From contig WNNJ02003437.1 of the NCBI GenBank assembly GCA_012934845.2, positions 101,199 to 165,198 of the forward strand: DNA of 64,000 nt, read 5' to 3'. Of this stretch, positions 54,230 to 64,000 are shown in pieces. Position 1 is the first letter of the stretch, and the number at the start of each line of letters is the position of its first letter. Source of the DNA: Pomphorhynchus laevis (Eukaryota; Acanthocephala; Palaeacanthocephala; Echinorhynchida; Pomphorhynchidae). The notes below the pieces were generated by a model. The model worked only from the letters and a program-made list of their open reading frames with translations. It had not been told where the DNA came from and searched no databases. The position numbers were made by a program, and so were the translations under genes.

Positions 54230-54570
54230 TTCAGTAGACTCATTAAAGCGAGGCATACAGGTTTATGTGATCTTTATCGATTTGTCAAAGGCATTTGACA
54301 GAGTTATTCCAAGTCTTCTTGTCAATAAGTTATATAGCGTCGGAATTAGGGGCAAATTATTAAACTGACTCCAATGCTTCCTTACTAATCGCTCATGTGC
54401 AGTGCGTATTGGTCGATATTTATCTGAGTATATATCAAGTACTTTGCTGTCAACGGGTGTCCCTCGGGGTTCCGTCATTAGCCCCGCTCTATTAAACATA
54501 TATGCTAATGACATCGCTGATCCAGCATCGAAGTGTATTATGTACGTGGATTATTTAAAGATATGGTGAG
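54230..54570 (+). mobile_element. LINE family D, RT fragment
   Basis: One broken frame reads QVYVIFIDLSKAFDRVIPSL, LVNKLYSVGIRGKLLN, CFLTNRSCAV, STGVPRGSVISPALLNIYAN, and MYVDYLKIW where FADDLK is expected. It is CR1/Jockey-like RT. It is similar to, but not the same as, family C at 63210-63560. Short and decayed. The minus ORF here is a shadow. Confidence 0.75.
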
Positions 54571-54950
54571 GATGACCAGCCATAAAAACCAGCCATATTT
54601 GTCGCTAATCACTTTTACAACCGTGTGTAATCAGTTAGAGTTATTGATTCAGTGACTAAAAAATATCACAAAAGTAAATAGTAATTGATTTGTCGCTTCC
54701 AATCTAGAAACTACAAAACGCTAACTTTATAATTTTTAAATCTGTTTCTCATATAATTTTCAATCAATATCATTAATATAAGGGGTTAATTTTCAGCATA
54801 ACGTATACGAAACCACTTAAAAAAGTTAGATATAATATACATACATTTGAGAAATAAATTAACATACAATTTCGTCAACAGTTACAAATCAATTGCATAT
54901 CAATTACAAATCAATGACACTGGTTAAAAAATTCTTTACTTATATCTACA
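54571..54950. other. AT-rich unassigned stretch
   Basis: No gene or repeat recognised. Toward the end ACATAC/ACAATC words begin to merge into the ACAAACTACTTACAATT repeats of the following LINE. Confidence 0.4.
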
Positions 54951-55137
54951 TACAACATAATATACATACAATCACAATCTACAAATCAGTTTAAAATTCT
55001 TGATTACAAACTACTTACAATTACAAACTACTTGCAATTACAAACTTTACAATTACAATCTAAAGTAAATACAATTACAACATCTTACAATCTAAAATAC
55101 ATACAAAATCTACAATCAAGCGGCGGCTCGCTCACAC

Positions 55138-56670
55138 TTGCCGACTCTACGACTCTTGGCAATTACAAACTTACTTACAATGTTACCAAACACAATGGAA
55201 TACGACGGGCAAGATCAAAATGATATTATCAGAAGTAAGCGGCCCTGTCGCATCTGCCAGAGGGACATCGTTTTGACAACTAATGGATGCTTCCGCTTTC
55301 ATAAGTTCAGAGGTTCAAGGTGTGCAGGTTCGGGCGAGGGATTCGGCTGTTTCGACAATGCGTCCAGGGTCCAACCAAATGAAGCCATCACAGAAGTCAT
55401 AACTCCAACATTAGCAATTCCAAGCGCTCGAGTCGACGCTTCGAACCGTCTATCATGTCTTCAATCATGTTGGCGCAGAGAATCAACAATAGTCATACGC
55501 ATTCCGTACAAAGCACGTGTTTTAGCAGCCACCTATTTCTGTGACAATATCAAACATGCACTGCAGATCGGAGATGTCAGTTCATGGACAAAGTTGCTGC
55601 TCTTCGCAAAATCATGCTTCAGTGGCCCAATGCCCACAACATGCAAAGGTCGATATAAGCTCGAGAAGCACATTTGCGAATCAATAAGAGCCTACGCGAC
55701 AACCGCCTCAACGGATGTGCTATCCATGATACAAACGCCACACAAATATGCAAACCGTAAACTAAACGGCAATTCAGAAATAGCTTGTATCAACCTGACC
55801 AAGCATGGGAATTACGGTAAAGCACTCCAGCGTTTGGTTTCAGGAGGAATAGTCAGCCCATCTACACAAGCACGGACAGCACTGCAAATACTACATCCCC
55901 TGACATACAGCATCTGGCGGGATCAGCCACTATCCTCACCTAATCTTATAGAACGACTTTCAAACAATCCGATTTCGTCTATATCTGTAGGCCGCGAGAC
56001 CGTCATTGCCACGGTCAACTCTTTTCCTTCAGCGTCGGGACCAGGTTGCCTGGGGCTAAGACCGGAGCATCTCCAGGACATGTTACGAGCAAATAGCGGC
56101 GGTTCGCTAGCAGAGAATCTGACGCACCTTGTCAACCACCTTCTGGCGGGACTAGCACCCTCTGAAGTGGCGCCTTACATTGCCGGCGCTAACTTGATCG
56201 CACTTCCCAAAAAGAACGGGGGTATAAGACCAATTGCCGTTGGCGAAACTCTACGCCGTCTCTGCTCGAAATGCATATGTCTCCAACTCCGCAAACGTTT
56301 CGCTGGTCTCCTACAACCAACACAACTAGGGTTAGCAACCCCAAACGCAGTGGAAAGGATCGTTCACAACATCCGACGAATCCACGAACTTCACGCCAAT
56401 GACAACAACTGGGCCTGGGCAAAGATCGATCTTTCAAACGCCTTCAACTCATTGTCCAGAGCGCACTTACGAGCGGCGGTCCGAGAGAACGTCCCGGAGC
56501 TCTTGCCATGGTTTGACTTTTCATACAAGTGCAAGGCACCCCTTCGTTTCGGCCCGCAGGACCCTCTCAATTCATGTGAAGGAGTCCAGCAGGGTGACCC
56601 GTTGGGCCCGTTCCTCTTCGCGTTGGCCATTAAAAAACGATTGAACACGTTTCTCATATCCCTGGAATAA
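55138..56670 (+). pseudogene. RLE-LINE ORF, N-terminus to RT fingers and palm
   Basis: An open frame of 510 codons; the annotated ATG is the first, but MEYDGQ (about 55198) may be the true start. Residues about 35-60 hold CRIC..D...GCFRFHKFRGSRC, a Cys/His nucleic-acid finger. Later: SASGPGCLGLRPEHLQDMLR, PYIAGANLIALPKKNGGIRP, IAVGETLRRLCSKCICLQLR, WAWAKIDLSNAFNSLSRAHL and CEGVQQGDPLGPFLFALAI, all RT motifs of the R2-like kind. A frameshift just before the YLDD box ends the frame; the remainder of RT is in the next ORF. Confidence 0.82.
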
Positions 56671-56678
56671 ACCTCAAC

Positions 56679-58778
56679 ATGTGGTACCTGGACGATGGCA
56701 TAGTCGGCGGGACGCCTTCGGCAATTGCATCCGCACTCGGCTGGCTAGACATGAGTTTCAAGGAGATTAAATTGCAGCTAAACTGGCGAAAGAGGGATGT
56801 CATCGGCACGCCTGAAGCCATAAGCTCTTGCTTGGCCCTACTATCCGAGGTGGTTTCGGAGAACACCTCTGGAAACATGCACTTGTTAGGCATACCCATC
56901 GGTGACGAGTCCTTCATAGAAACCCACCTGACAAGCGAGATTCTGCCACCGCTAATCCAGACAATCGATGCAGTAGCCAAGCTGCCAGACCCCCAAGTCG
57001 GATACCTCCTACTCAAACACTGCGCTTCCTCGTCCAGGATAAACCACCTTCTCCGTTCAGTTGATCCAAGGATTACAAAAACGTTTTGTCAGTCATTCGA
57101 CAGACAAATCGCCAGCGCCTTTCAGAAAATATGCGCGTGTCAACTACACGAAGCAGCGAAATCACAGATGACACTCCCAATCCGTCTGAGTGGATTTGGC
57201 CTAAGATGCAATGCGGCGCATGTCCAGAGCGCATTTATACATAGTGTGATGCAGGTCGGAGAAGAATACAGTCTGGATCCTACACTTTTTCCTGACTATT
57301 CAGAGGCATTAGCCACCCTTAGAACCACAGTGGGATCTCACTTCATACCGTCTACAGAGGGCGGTCAATCATCAACCTTACGCCTGATTGAAAATATCGC
57401 CTCGACACAGCTTATACAATCATCTAGCGAAATGGATCGTGCCCGACTACATGCAGTGTCGTGTCCAAAAGCTGGGGCTTGGCTTAGTGCTGTACCAAAT
57501 GCGGCATCTGGAACGGAATTAACACCCCCACAGTTCTGTATTCTAGTCCGCATGTGGCTTGGGATTCCTTTACACGAAAAGGATTATAGGTGCGGCCGCT
57601 GCATGCGCATAGCTGATAAGGAAGGCATACACTCGCTAACATGCCAATACGGGGGTTACCAAGGACTGCGGCATAATGCTATTCGTGACGTGGTATTCGC
57701 AGCCGCACAATCAGCCCGGATGGATGTAGCTCTGGAAGTGCGAGGTATTATCCCGGACCTACGTGAACGGCCGGCAGACATCCTATTTTATGGGGATCCT
57801 CCCCATGCAATCGACTTTGCAGTCACTCACCCCCAACAGACGGCATACCGTCGCTCAGCTGCTAACGCACAGCTCGCCGCCGCTACATCGTACGCGGCTA
57901 ATGTTAAAGACCGGAAGTACAAGAGCAGGGTCGAAGCAGCGGGGTATATATTCTCAGCCGCTGTAGTGGAGTCGTTTGGGGGATGGAATGAAGAGGGAAA
58001 CAGGGTCATTAAACGGGTTGCAAATAACATGAGCCGGACAAGCGGAGTCAGATACGCCGTGACGATCTCGCATTTATACCAGCGCATCTCTATTGCAATA
58101 ATGAGAGGCAACGCCAAAGCAATGCTAGCGTCACTTGACCAGATCCCAATATCGACATTTGATGGTGGACACCAGGAAACATGTGAACCCGGGAAACGCC
58201 TCTTCGAGCCAGACTCTTGTGCTTCGAGCCGAACTCGTGATATGATGGGACTACCGGTTTGCAAAGATAACAACAAGAATCATACCCCAATGAATGAGTA
58301 CGACGAAATAATTCCCGTGTCATGCATGACTGAGATAGTGCACCAAATTCCCGATACACTGCCAATAATCCAGGCCAGCCCGATTTCTAACATACAAATA
58401 ATGCCCCAGCAACCTATCCAAACGATCATGATCATTGAACAGCCGCGTACGACAACTGCGAAGATCGATATCGACAATGTTGAGTATTTTCCTGAGCATG
58501 AACGAGAAACAATGGGACCGAAATTTGGTGGAGCAATTGAAAAGTGCTCACGATGTGGAACCACAGTGTATGCTGCGGAAAGAATTGGTGCGTGCAGTTC
58601 GCAATGGCACGAAAAGTGCTTTAGATGTAAAACTTGCAATACAACGTTGACTTTGGGTACATATAAAGATCAGGATGGAGAAATATACTGCAAAGGTTGC
58701 TTCGCCGATAAACTTCTTCCACACGACAGAAACCGCAAACAGGCCGAGGAGGAAATGAAGGCCAGCAAGCAGCTGTAA
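56679..58778 (+). CDS. RLE-LINE RT/endonuclease fused in frame to LIM domain
   Basis: 699 open codons. It opens with the RT catalytic box NMWYLDDGIVGGTPS and LLGIPIGDE, then a thumb, a zinc finger CGRCMRIADKEGIHSLTCQY (about residues 307-326) with GLRHNAIRD, and the restriction-like endonuclease VALEVRGI, RERPADILFYGDPPHAIDFA and VTHPQ. After ISIAIMRGNAKAM the usual family end, about 130 further residues lead to MGPKFGGAIEKCSRCGTTVY, QWHEKCFRCKTCNTTLTLG and EIYCKGCF: a complete CRP-type LIM domain (C-x2-C-x17-H-x2-C-x2-C-x2-C...C-x2-C). The LIM part starts like a stand-alone LIM protein (MGPKFGG), suggesting capture of a host cDNA. Confidence 0.85.
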   Translation: MWYLDDGIVGGTPSAIASALGWLDMSFKEIKLQLNWRKRDVIGTPEAISSCLALLSEVVSENTSGNMHLLGIPIGDESFIETHLTSEILPPLIQTIDAVAKLPDPQVGYLLLKHCASSSRINHLLRSVDPRITKTFCQSFDRQIASAFQKICACQLHEAAKSQMTLPIRLSGFGLRCNAAHVQSAFIHSVMQVGEEYSLDPTLFPDYSEALATLRTTVGSHFIPSTEGGQSSTLRLIENIASTQLIQSSSEMDRARLHAVSCPKAGAWLSAVPNAASGTELTPPQFCILVRMWLGIPLHEKDYRCGRCMRIADKEGIHSLTCQYGGYQGLRHNAIRDVVFAAAQSARMDVALEVRGIIPDLRERPADILFYGDPPHAIDFAVTHPQQTAYRRSAANAQLAAATSYAANVKDRKYKSRVEAAGYIFSAAVVESFGGWNEEGNRVIKRVANNMSRTSGVRYAVTISHLYQRISIAIMRGNAKAMLASLDQIPISTFDGGHQETCEPGKRLFEPDSCASSRTRDMMGLPVCKDNNKNHTPMNEYDEIIPVSCMTEIVHQIPDTLPIIQASPISNIQIMPQQPIQTIMIIEQPRTTTAKIDIDNVEYFPEHERETMGPKFGGAIEKCSRCGTTVYAAERIGACSSQWHEKCFRCKTCNTTLTLGTYKDQDGEIYCKGCFADKLLPHDRNRKQAEEEMKASKQL
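58510..58778 (+). other. LIM domain segment (87 codons) of the chimera
   Basis: From MGPKFGGA to KQAEEEMKASKQL. All eight zinc ligands are present. The length, beginning and charged C-terminal tail look like a complete small muscle-LIM/CRP-like protein. No intron within. No poly(A) follows its stop; instead a T-run and then the LINE tail words follow, so it lies within the element and is not a separate retrogene next to it. Confidence 0.85.
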
Positions 58779-58890
58779 TTCAGTAGTTTTTGTATTTGAT
58801 TTTTTTTTTCAAAATATGCATCTATTAAATTATTACAAACTACTTACAATTACAAACTACTTACAATTACAAACTACTTACAAAAAAATA

Positions 58891-60925
58891 TGGAGAAACG
58901 GAGGAAAACGACAAAATCGACTGTGAATGATAATGGATCCCAGCATTATGTAGAGTGTTCCATGACAGATTGCCTTGTGTGGACTACTGTTTGGCTACCT
59001 TACGTCTTCCTTCAAATTTTCTAGATAGAGATTTATATGCGGATTCTGTTCAGCACCTCTTCGTAAAGAATTTATAGTTTCAAAGAATGATCAATCGTCT
59101 ATCAGCCATGACAATTCAAATAGTATCGTTTGTGACAAAGATGTTAGTAAAATACAATTCGAACGAAACTGTGGCAAGCATCGAAAAGAACAATTATTAT
59201 CATCAAATGAAGAAAGCGGTCGATTTACAGACAATTCCCAAACATTGCAAGAGCAACACGTTATCACAGACTTCCTGCAAATCGAAAATGAATCATTAAA
59301 TCGAACACCCAAGTCATTAATCGATAGATCATAACCGATTATCGAAAATAACTGTTTGGACAATGACAATCTTATCAATAACGGAAATTTGGATAGTGGA
59401 AACCTACAACGATCGTACAGTCAATCCGATATCAATTCAAGCTTCTCAGCAACTCTTACTAATCCTGATGTATTTACTAATCCAATCAATGTTTATTCAC
59501 CTAAGCGATCTACATATGTTAACAGTCTGGGTCAATCAGATGAAGTGTCTCTTAATCACAAAGATTCAAATCAATTCGAGTCATTAGCAAATTTTATACC
59601 TGATACATGTCAAATAACTGGAGTTATTGATAGATCTCCACATAATCTTGATGGAAAATCAGTGATTTCCTTTGAGCAGCACTTTTCCCGCGTACGCAAA
59701 TATCATGATCCTTCTCGCGCTATCGTTTTCACTAATATACCTGAATCTATGTCGGTCAACCTACAACATAGATTAGATGACGACGTATCCAAAGTTCGTA
59801 CGATACTATAAACCATTTTGGTAGCGTCACCGAAAGAGGTAATGTCCAAAATTAAACTATGAGCTTTGTTTTGAATTTGTAAAAAGCAGAATAATCATCC
59901 TAGATTATTAAAAGCAATTTTTACCGACGCAGCGGCTGCCAAATATATTTTGAGCAACTCCTATCATCTCTAAGGTTCTCTCATTAGATTACTTGATGAT
60001 CTTGACATGTTTAAACGTGAACGTCTTCGGGAGGTTAGAAAATTATTAAAATCGCGCTTTGATGCAGGGGAAACAAACTTACGAATTCGGAATTTTTAAA
60101 TTGTGCGACGAGGGACTCGCTTGAATTGGACTCCGCTGTATGTGGATTAGATTTAGCTCCTCTCGTCGCTTCTAGCTTATCCAACATACCATTACAAATA
60201 CATGTGATTACTTAGATGATATTGTTTATCATCAATCACCGTTGTGGTATGCTCTGGCGGGATCCAATAGTGCTAACAGTAAGGGAAAAACTACATATGT
60301 GCTTTAATAGGATCTAGTTATGTGATCTTGTATACTAACGCATGCAGTCTTCTTAATAAAATTCACGAATTGAAGCAACGTATTCAATATTCCCAGTCCT
60401 TGTTAATCGCAATAACAGAAAGCTGGCTTCACTCCGATATATCTGATCAAGATATTGAAATAGCTAATTATTCTTCTTATCGTGTCGATATGACCGGAAA
60501 GAGAGGATGTGGGTAATTTTATATGTACATAATAGTGTAGCGTTTATGACCTTAAGTGCTAAGTATAAAGGTGGCACAGAAACACTATGGGGCGATATAT
60601 TACTGTCCGGTCATGTGTTAGTTACTATTGGTCTTATATATCGTAGTCCAAGAATGGATGTTTGTTCCATAGTTGATACATTATTAAAGTTTGGATCCCG
60701 TAGTAATGTGGTAGTAGTGGGTGATCTAAATATGCCTTCTATAGACTGGACTAACTACATATGCTTAGATAACAATAATTATTCATCAGCATTCCTTGAT
60801 ACTATCAATTTTCTTAATCTAACGCAACATGTCTCAATGTTTACTCGTTTCTCTGGAGACCATCAATCTTTGTTTGATATTTGTCTTACTTCCGATAAAT
60901 ATTTGGTCACTGGTGTAACATATTA
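58891..60925 (+). mobile_element. LINE family C (CR1-like), left part
   Basis: It starts MEKRRKTTKSTVNDNGSQHY with VECSMTDCLVWTTVW, an ORF1 zinc-type beginning like those of A4 and A5. ORF1 continues in pieces (59356-59811: HDPSRAIVFTNIPESMSVNL, QHRLDDDVSKVRTIL; then LLKAIFTDAAAAKYILSNS). Endonuclease from about 60322: LYTNACSLLNKIHELKQRIQ, LLIAITESWLHSDISDQDIE, then VTIGLIYRSPRMDVCSI and VVVVGDLNMPSIDW. It is interrupted at 60925 by the family A piece A6 and resumes at about 62160. Confidence 0.82.
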
Positions 60926-61985
60926 AAACAAAAAGATTTATTTTAACGTGGCAAATGCGTGCCAGCGCACGCTTACATGACCACAAAAAACAAGACTGTG
61001 AATCAGGTGTCGAGAAGGTGTGAACGGAGGAGGTGTTTGAATGTGATAAAGGAGGGGGCGCGGCGGACGTCGAGAGGGAGTTGATTCCAGGCGAGTGAGG
61101 CGGCAACGAGGAAGGATCGAAGACCGAAGTTGTTGGAGTAATTGGGAATGTGGAGTAAGATGGTATGACGGGAACGCAGCGATAGCGAGGTGGGGTTAGT
61201 GTCGTCTAAGAAAGGAAGGTTGATGAACGATGGGGGAGCCGACAGCGATGAGACGAAAAGTTACGAGAAGGCGAAGTTTGATGTGGATGTGGATGGTGGG
61301 CCAGGAGAGTTGGGCAAGGTATGTTGATGTGTGGTCGAAGCGACGGAGACGAAAGAGCACTCGAACGGCGGAGTTGATTATTTGTTGTAGGGGTAGGATG
61401 ATGGATTTTGGAGAATTTGCGAAAAGGCTGAGGCAGTAATCGATTTTAGGAAAGAGAAGCGATTAAAGAAGATACATACAAGAACGGAAGTCGATAAGGG
61501 GCGGATAACCCTTGTAACGGACAAAGGGTTTAAGAGAAGGTGATCATCGAAATGGAAGCCTAAGAAAGTGAGATTGTGTACTATGGGTATGATCGATGAC
61601 GCAAAAGATACAGCGGAGGAGATATGCTTGGTTTACGGGGGAGGATCCACATCATTTTCAACTTGTCGGAGTTTAGAACGATATGGAGATTAAAGAGACG
61701 TTCGTGGATAGAAGAAATACACTTGGAGGCAGAAATGGCGATATCGTGTATACAATGTGCGGGTGCATGAGCATAGATGAGGATGTAATTGTCATATTGC
61801 ATGACGTTATAGGAGAAAGGTTTGATAAATGGAGAGAGATCGCCAAGCAGAAGAGAAAAAAGCAGGGGACCTAGGACTGAACCTTGTTGGACCCCGCAAA
61901 AAAATAGGGATGGGAGGGGAGGATGATGAATTAGAACAGACGCGAAAGGAACGGTCGGATAGATATGAAGCAAAAGCCGCATAGG
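60926..61985 (-). mobile_element. LINE family A fragment A6 with altered RT box
   Basis: A minus-strand 3' part: 61982-61581 reads [20 protein letters not shown] and NVMQYDNYILIYAHAPAHCI, then the C-terminal domain complement (61439-61020), hairpin and tail. The catalytic box is YDNY, as in A3, and both share the same deletion after HLVLN...(the segment LSLKPFVRDK.. joined to GYPPLIDFRS). It is 5'-truncated and inserted into LINE C. Confidence 0.87.
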
Positions 61986-62159
61986 AAGTCTTCTTTAGAC
62001 TTACTGCTGTCGCATGCGATTGTAGTTTAGACGCTGCAGTCGAGTGTCAGGCACTGTACTTGTAGTTGAGCACAGTTGGCGTCGGTCGTAGCTAGGGGAT
62101 CTATATTAGATCTTAGGGGATCTAATATAGATGTCTAGGGGATCTATATTTAGATCCTC
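61986..62159. repeat. Short repeats of AGGGGATCTATATTAGATC
   Basis: Three close copies of AGGGGATCTA-TAT-TAGATC in direct and inverted order (about 62093-62160), partly palindromic. Between the A6 end and the resumption of LINE C; perhaps filler made at insertion. Confidence 0.6.
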
Positions 62160-64000
62160 TATGCAATTCTGACCATTCTGTTAATGTCTTTACGGTACAA
62201 ATTGGTATGAATTATTGATTTTTGGAGTTGAATCATCTTGGCAACAATTTGAAACCCTAATGGTATCGCTCCTTCTACGTTTCTCACCTCGTAAGGTAGC
62301 AACTGCTCGTGCACGCACAAATCCTTGGTTTGATAAGGAGCTTCAGGAGTCATAGATCCAAGAAGCAAAATTCGTAAGGTATAGGAATGGAGAAACTGAT
62401 TATAGGTCATTTAAAGTGTCGGAATCATTTCACATATCTCAAGAAATTTAAAAAGCGGCAATTTGAACAAGTACTGGTAGGAAAGTCAGCCAACAATCCT
62501 AACATATTATTTAAAATACGCATTCTAGTAGATCATTTCGATATTGCTACTGCATTTGGTCGTAAATTTCTCGTATCGTCTACTACTTCTCTCCGTATAG
62601 AAATTACTCGTATTAATCCGTCAATTTGTGATATTCTTCACATGTTCACAGTTAAAGATGTTATGAAAGAGTTTAGACGACTGAAACCGTCGGGCTCGAT
62701 TTGCCCAGACTTACTTCCCTCAATATATCTGAAGAATCTTCATGATGTCATCTGCAATTGAATGCCAGAACATCCGAGAATCTCGGCGTGCGCTGAACAG
62801 TGTATCGCTCTCATAGGAAATCGAACCTGATTTGGATTTTTTGTTTTACTGACATTGTACTTTTTTTACATTGAGATCCAGGCAAACGAGCCACCGTTCA
62901 TCGGCTGTTGTATACTAATAATAATGTCGTTGATGCATTTTTATATAGGATATTTATAGTATCATTATATTACGGTATATTCCAGAATGCATGGAAACGC
63001 TCTATCATTAAGCCGCTTTATAAGAAAGGTGATCGATCATGTGTAGATAACTACCGACTGGTTAGTTTAACCTCTGTATCGTGTCGTGTATTAGAGAGAT
63101 TACTTTATCGGATAATCAGTAACTACCTAGAATCATACAGGTTACTTTCTATTAATCAGCACGGATTCCGTAAAATCTGTTCAACAGTAATTAACCTTTT
63201 ATTGGCACAGGAAAGTTGGGGTTTCATAGTAGATGAGGGGTATGCTGTAGATGTCATATTTTTTGACTTCTCCAAAGCATGTGATCATGCACCATGATAA
63301 GTTGATTATGAAGATGAGTGCATTAAACATCAATCCAATAATCATTCGTTGGATATTCAACTTTCTTTCTGGTCGCACATACCAGGTCACCATTCACGGT
63401 ATCCTTTCCGAGCATTATCCAGTTTATGCCGGTGTCCCGCAAGGGTCTGTATTGGGTCCTCTGCTGTTTTGTATTTTCATCAACGATCTCCCCAGTGTAA
63501 TAAGTTCGCATTCATTATTATTTGCAAACGATTTAAAAATTTGGAGATCCATCAAGTAAAATTATGATCGAAACATTCTTCAATCAGATATTGACACGGT
63601 TCTTAAGTGGGCACGTTCTAATGGTCTGTATGTTAATGCCTCGAAGTGCACTTGCATGGACATTCAATCACGTAATATTGTTCCGGTGCCGATATATCAT
63701 CTCGGGGATCGAGTAATTAAATTGGTTTCGAGCTATAAAGATCTTGGCGTATGGATAACGGATGATTTATCCACTCGCCAAAATACTGAGTACATTTGTT
63801 CGAAGGCCATGCGTATGGTTGGTTTCCTTCGCCGATCATTCAGCTATGTGAGTCCACGTTCTTTTAGAATTCTTGCAAACTCTTTTGTACTAAGCCATTT
63901 GTTATATGCTTCTCAATGTTCATACCCTCGAACCAGAGATGAGATTACTCGACTTGAGAAGGTGCTACGTAGGGCAACAAAGTTAGTACATTCTTTGAGA
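62160..64000 (+). mobile_element. LINE family C, right part (RT), runs off the window
   Basis: Pre-RT linker in broken frames, then 62908-63297: WKRSIIKPLYKKGDRSCVDN, YRLVSLTSVSCRVLERLLYR, INQHGFRKICSTVINLLLAQ and [13 protein letters not shown]. It continues 63251-63559: [40 protein letters not shown] and [11 protein letters not shown], the box normally FADDLK, so one catalytic aspartate is lost. The thumb follows to the edge (VSSYKDLGVWITDDLSTRQN). A CR1-like RT, inactive. Confidence 0.85.

Larger units (their letters stand above)
54955..58890 (+). mobile_element. RLE-type LINE (R2 superclade-like) carrying a LIM domain
   Basis: Both ends carry tandem ACAAACTACTTACAATT words (55005-55045 and 58831-58883), which fit a LINE tail motif and put the borders near 54955 and 58890. 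Inside is one long protein, broken once by a frameshift near 56650: a Cys/His N-terminus, RT, a CCHC finger, a restriction-like endonuclease, then a linker and a LIM domain before the stop at 58778. Codon use is even and GC-richer than the surroundings. The next element, LINE C, begins directly at 58891. Confidence 0.82.

Noticed and set aside
56189-56657. Minus-strand ORFs opposite the RLE-LINE
   Set aside because: Antisense shadows of the RT; no recognisable domain.
58780-58890. Processed retrogene of a LIM mRNA lying beside the LINE
   Set aside because: No poly(A) tail or target duplication follows the LIM stop, and the LINE tail words lie after it, so a position inside the element fits better, though it is not proven.

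Overview
The window is nuclear DNA of an animal, most likely an invertebrate. It holds nuclear genes for two mitochondrial complex I subunits (NDUFA9 and NDUFB8), a spliceosomal acceptor site, a CutC gene, a 28S rDNA piece, and a dense mosaic of animal-type LINEs, Penelope-like elements (PLEs) and tRNA-derived repeats. The species cannot be named from the sequence. Host genes fill under 3% of the window: the first coding exon of NDUFA9 (about 1510-1726, minus), an intronless CutC gene (21361-22095, plus) and an intronless NDUFB8 gene (30132-30650, minus).

Left part (1-21.1 kb). A tRNA-derived repeat array lies in the putative NDUFA9 intron (1-1385), followed by a palindromic 175-bp satellite (1913-2868). 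Then come two pieces of a CR1/L2-like LINE (family A), two copies of an I/Jockey-type LINE (family I; the copy at 7.57-11.15 kb is near full length) and a GIY-YIG-bearing PLE. From 11.5 to 14.9 kb there is a cluster of small repeated elements with tRNA-like promoters and/or hammerhead ribozyme cores. A second I-type LINE (family J) spans about 16.05-20.6 kb.

Middle part (21.1-42 kb). CutC is followed by copies of an AT-rich PLE family (P3) whose reverse transcriptase has no GIY-YIG domain behind it, and by another family-I LINE. A 304-bp tandem array (26.4-27.66 kb) has a type III hammerhead on the minus strand of each unit, sequence-perfect in the second unit. NDUFB8 follows, then a 28S rDNA fragment joined at the canonical R2 site to the 3' end of an R2 LINE, then a nearly full-length CR1/L2-like LINE (family B) carrying a MULE DNA transposon with identical 45-bp terminal inverted repeats.

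Right part (42-64 kb). A family-A LINE has split a restriction-like-endonuclease LINE (family E). Next are a Ty3/gypsy fossil, two family-A copies (one with an intact ORF1 and a nearly open ORF2), and an R2-superclade-like LINE whose reading frame runs into a LIM domain that lies inside the element's borders. A CR1-like LINE (family C), itself split by a family-A piece, runs off the right edge.

The main theme is self-cleaving RNA. At least four unrelated small repeat families carry hammerhead cores next to PLEs, which fits the known pairing of hammerhead 'retrozymes' with PLE machinery. One copy begins exactly at the predicted cleavage site of its relative. All structures were read by eye; no alignment, folding or database search was run.
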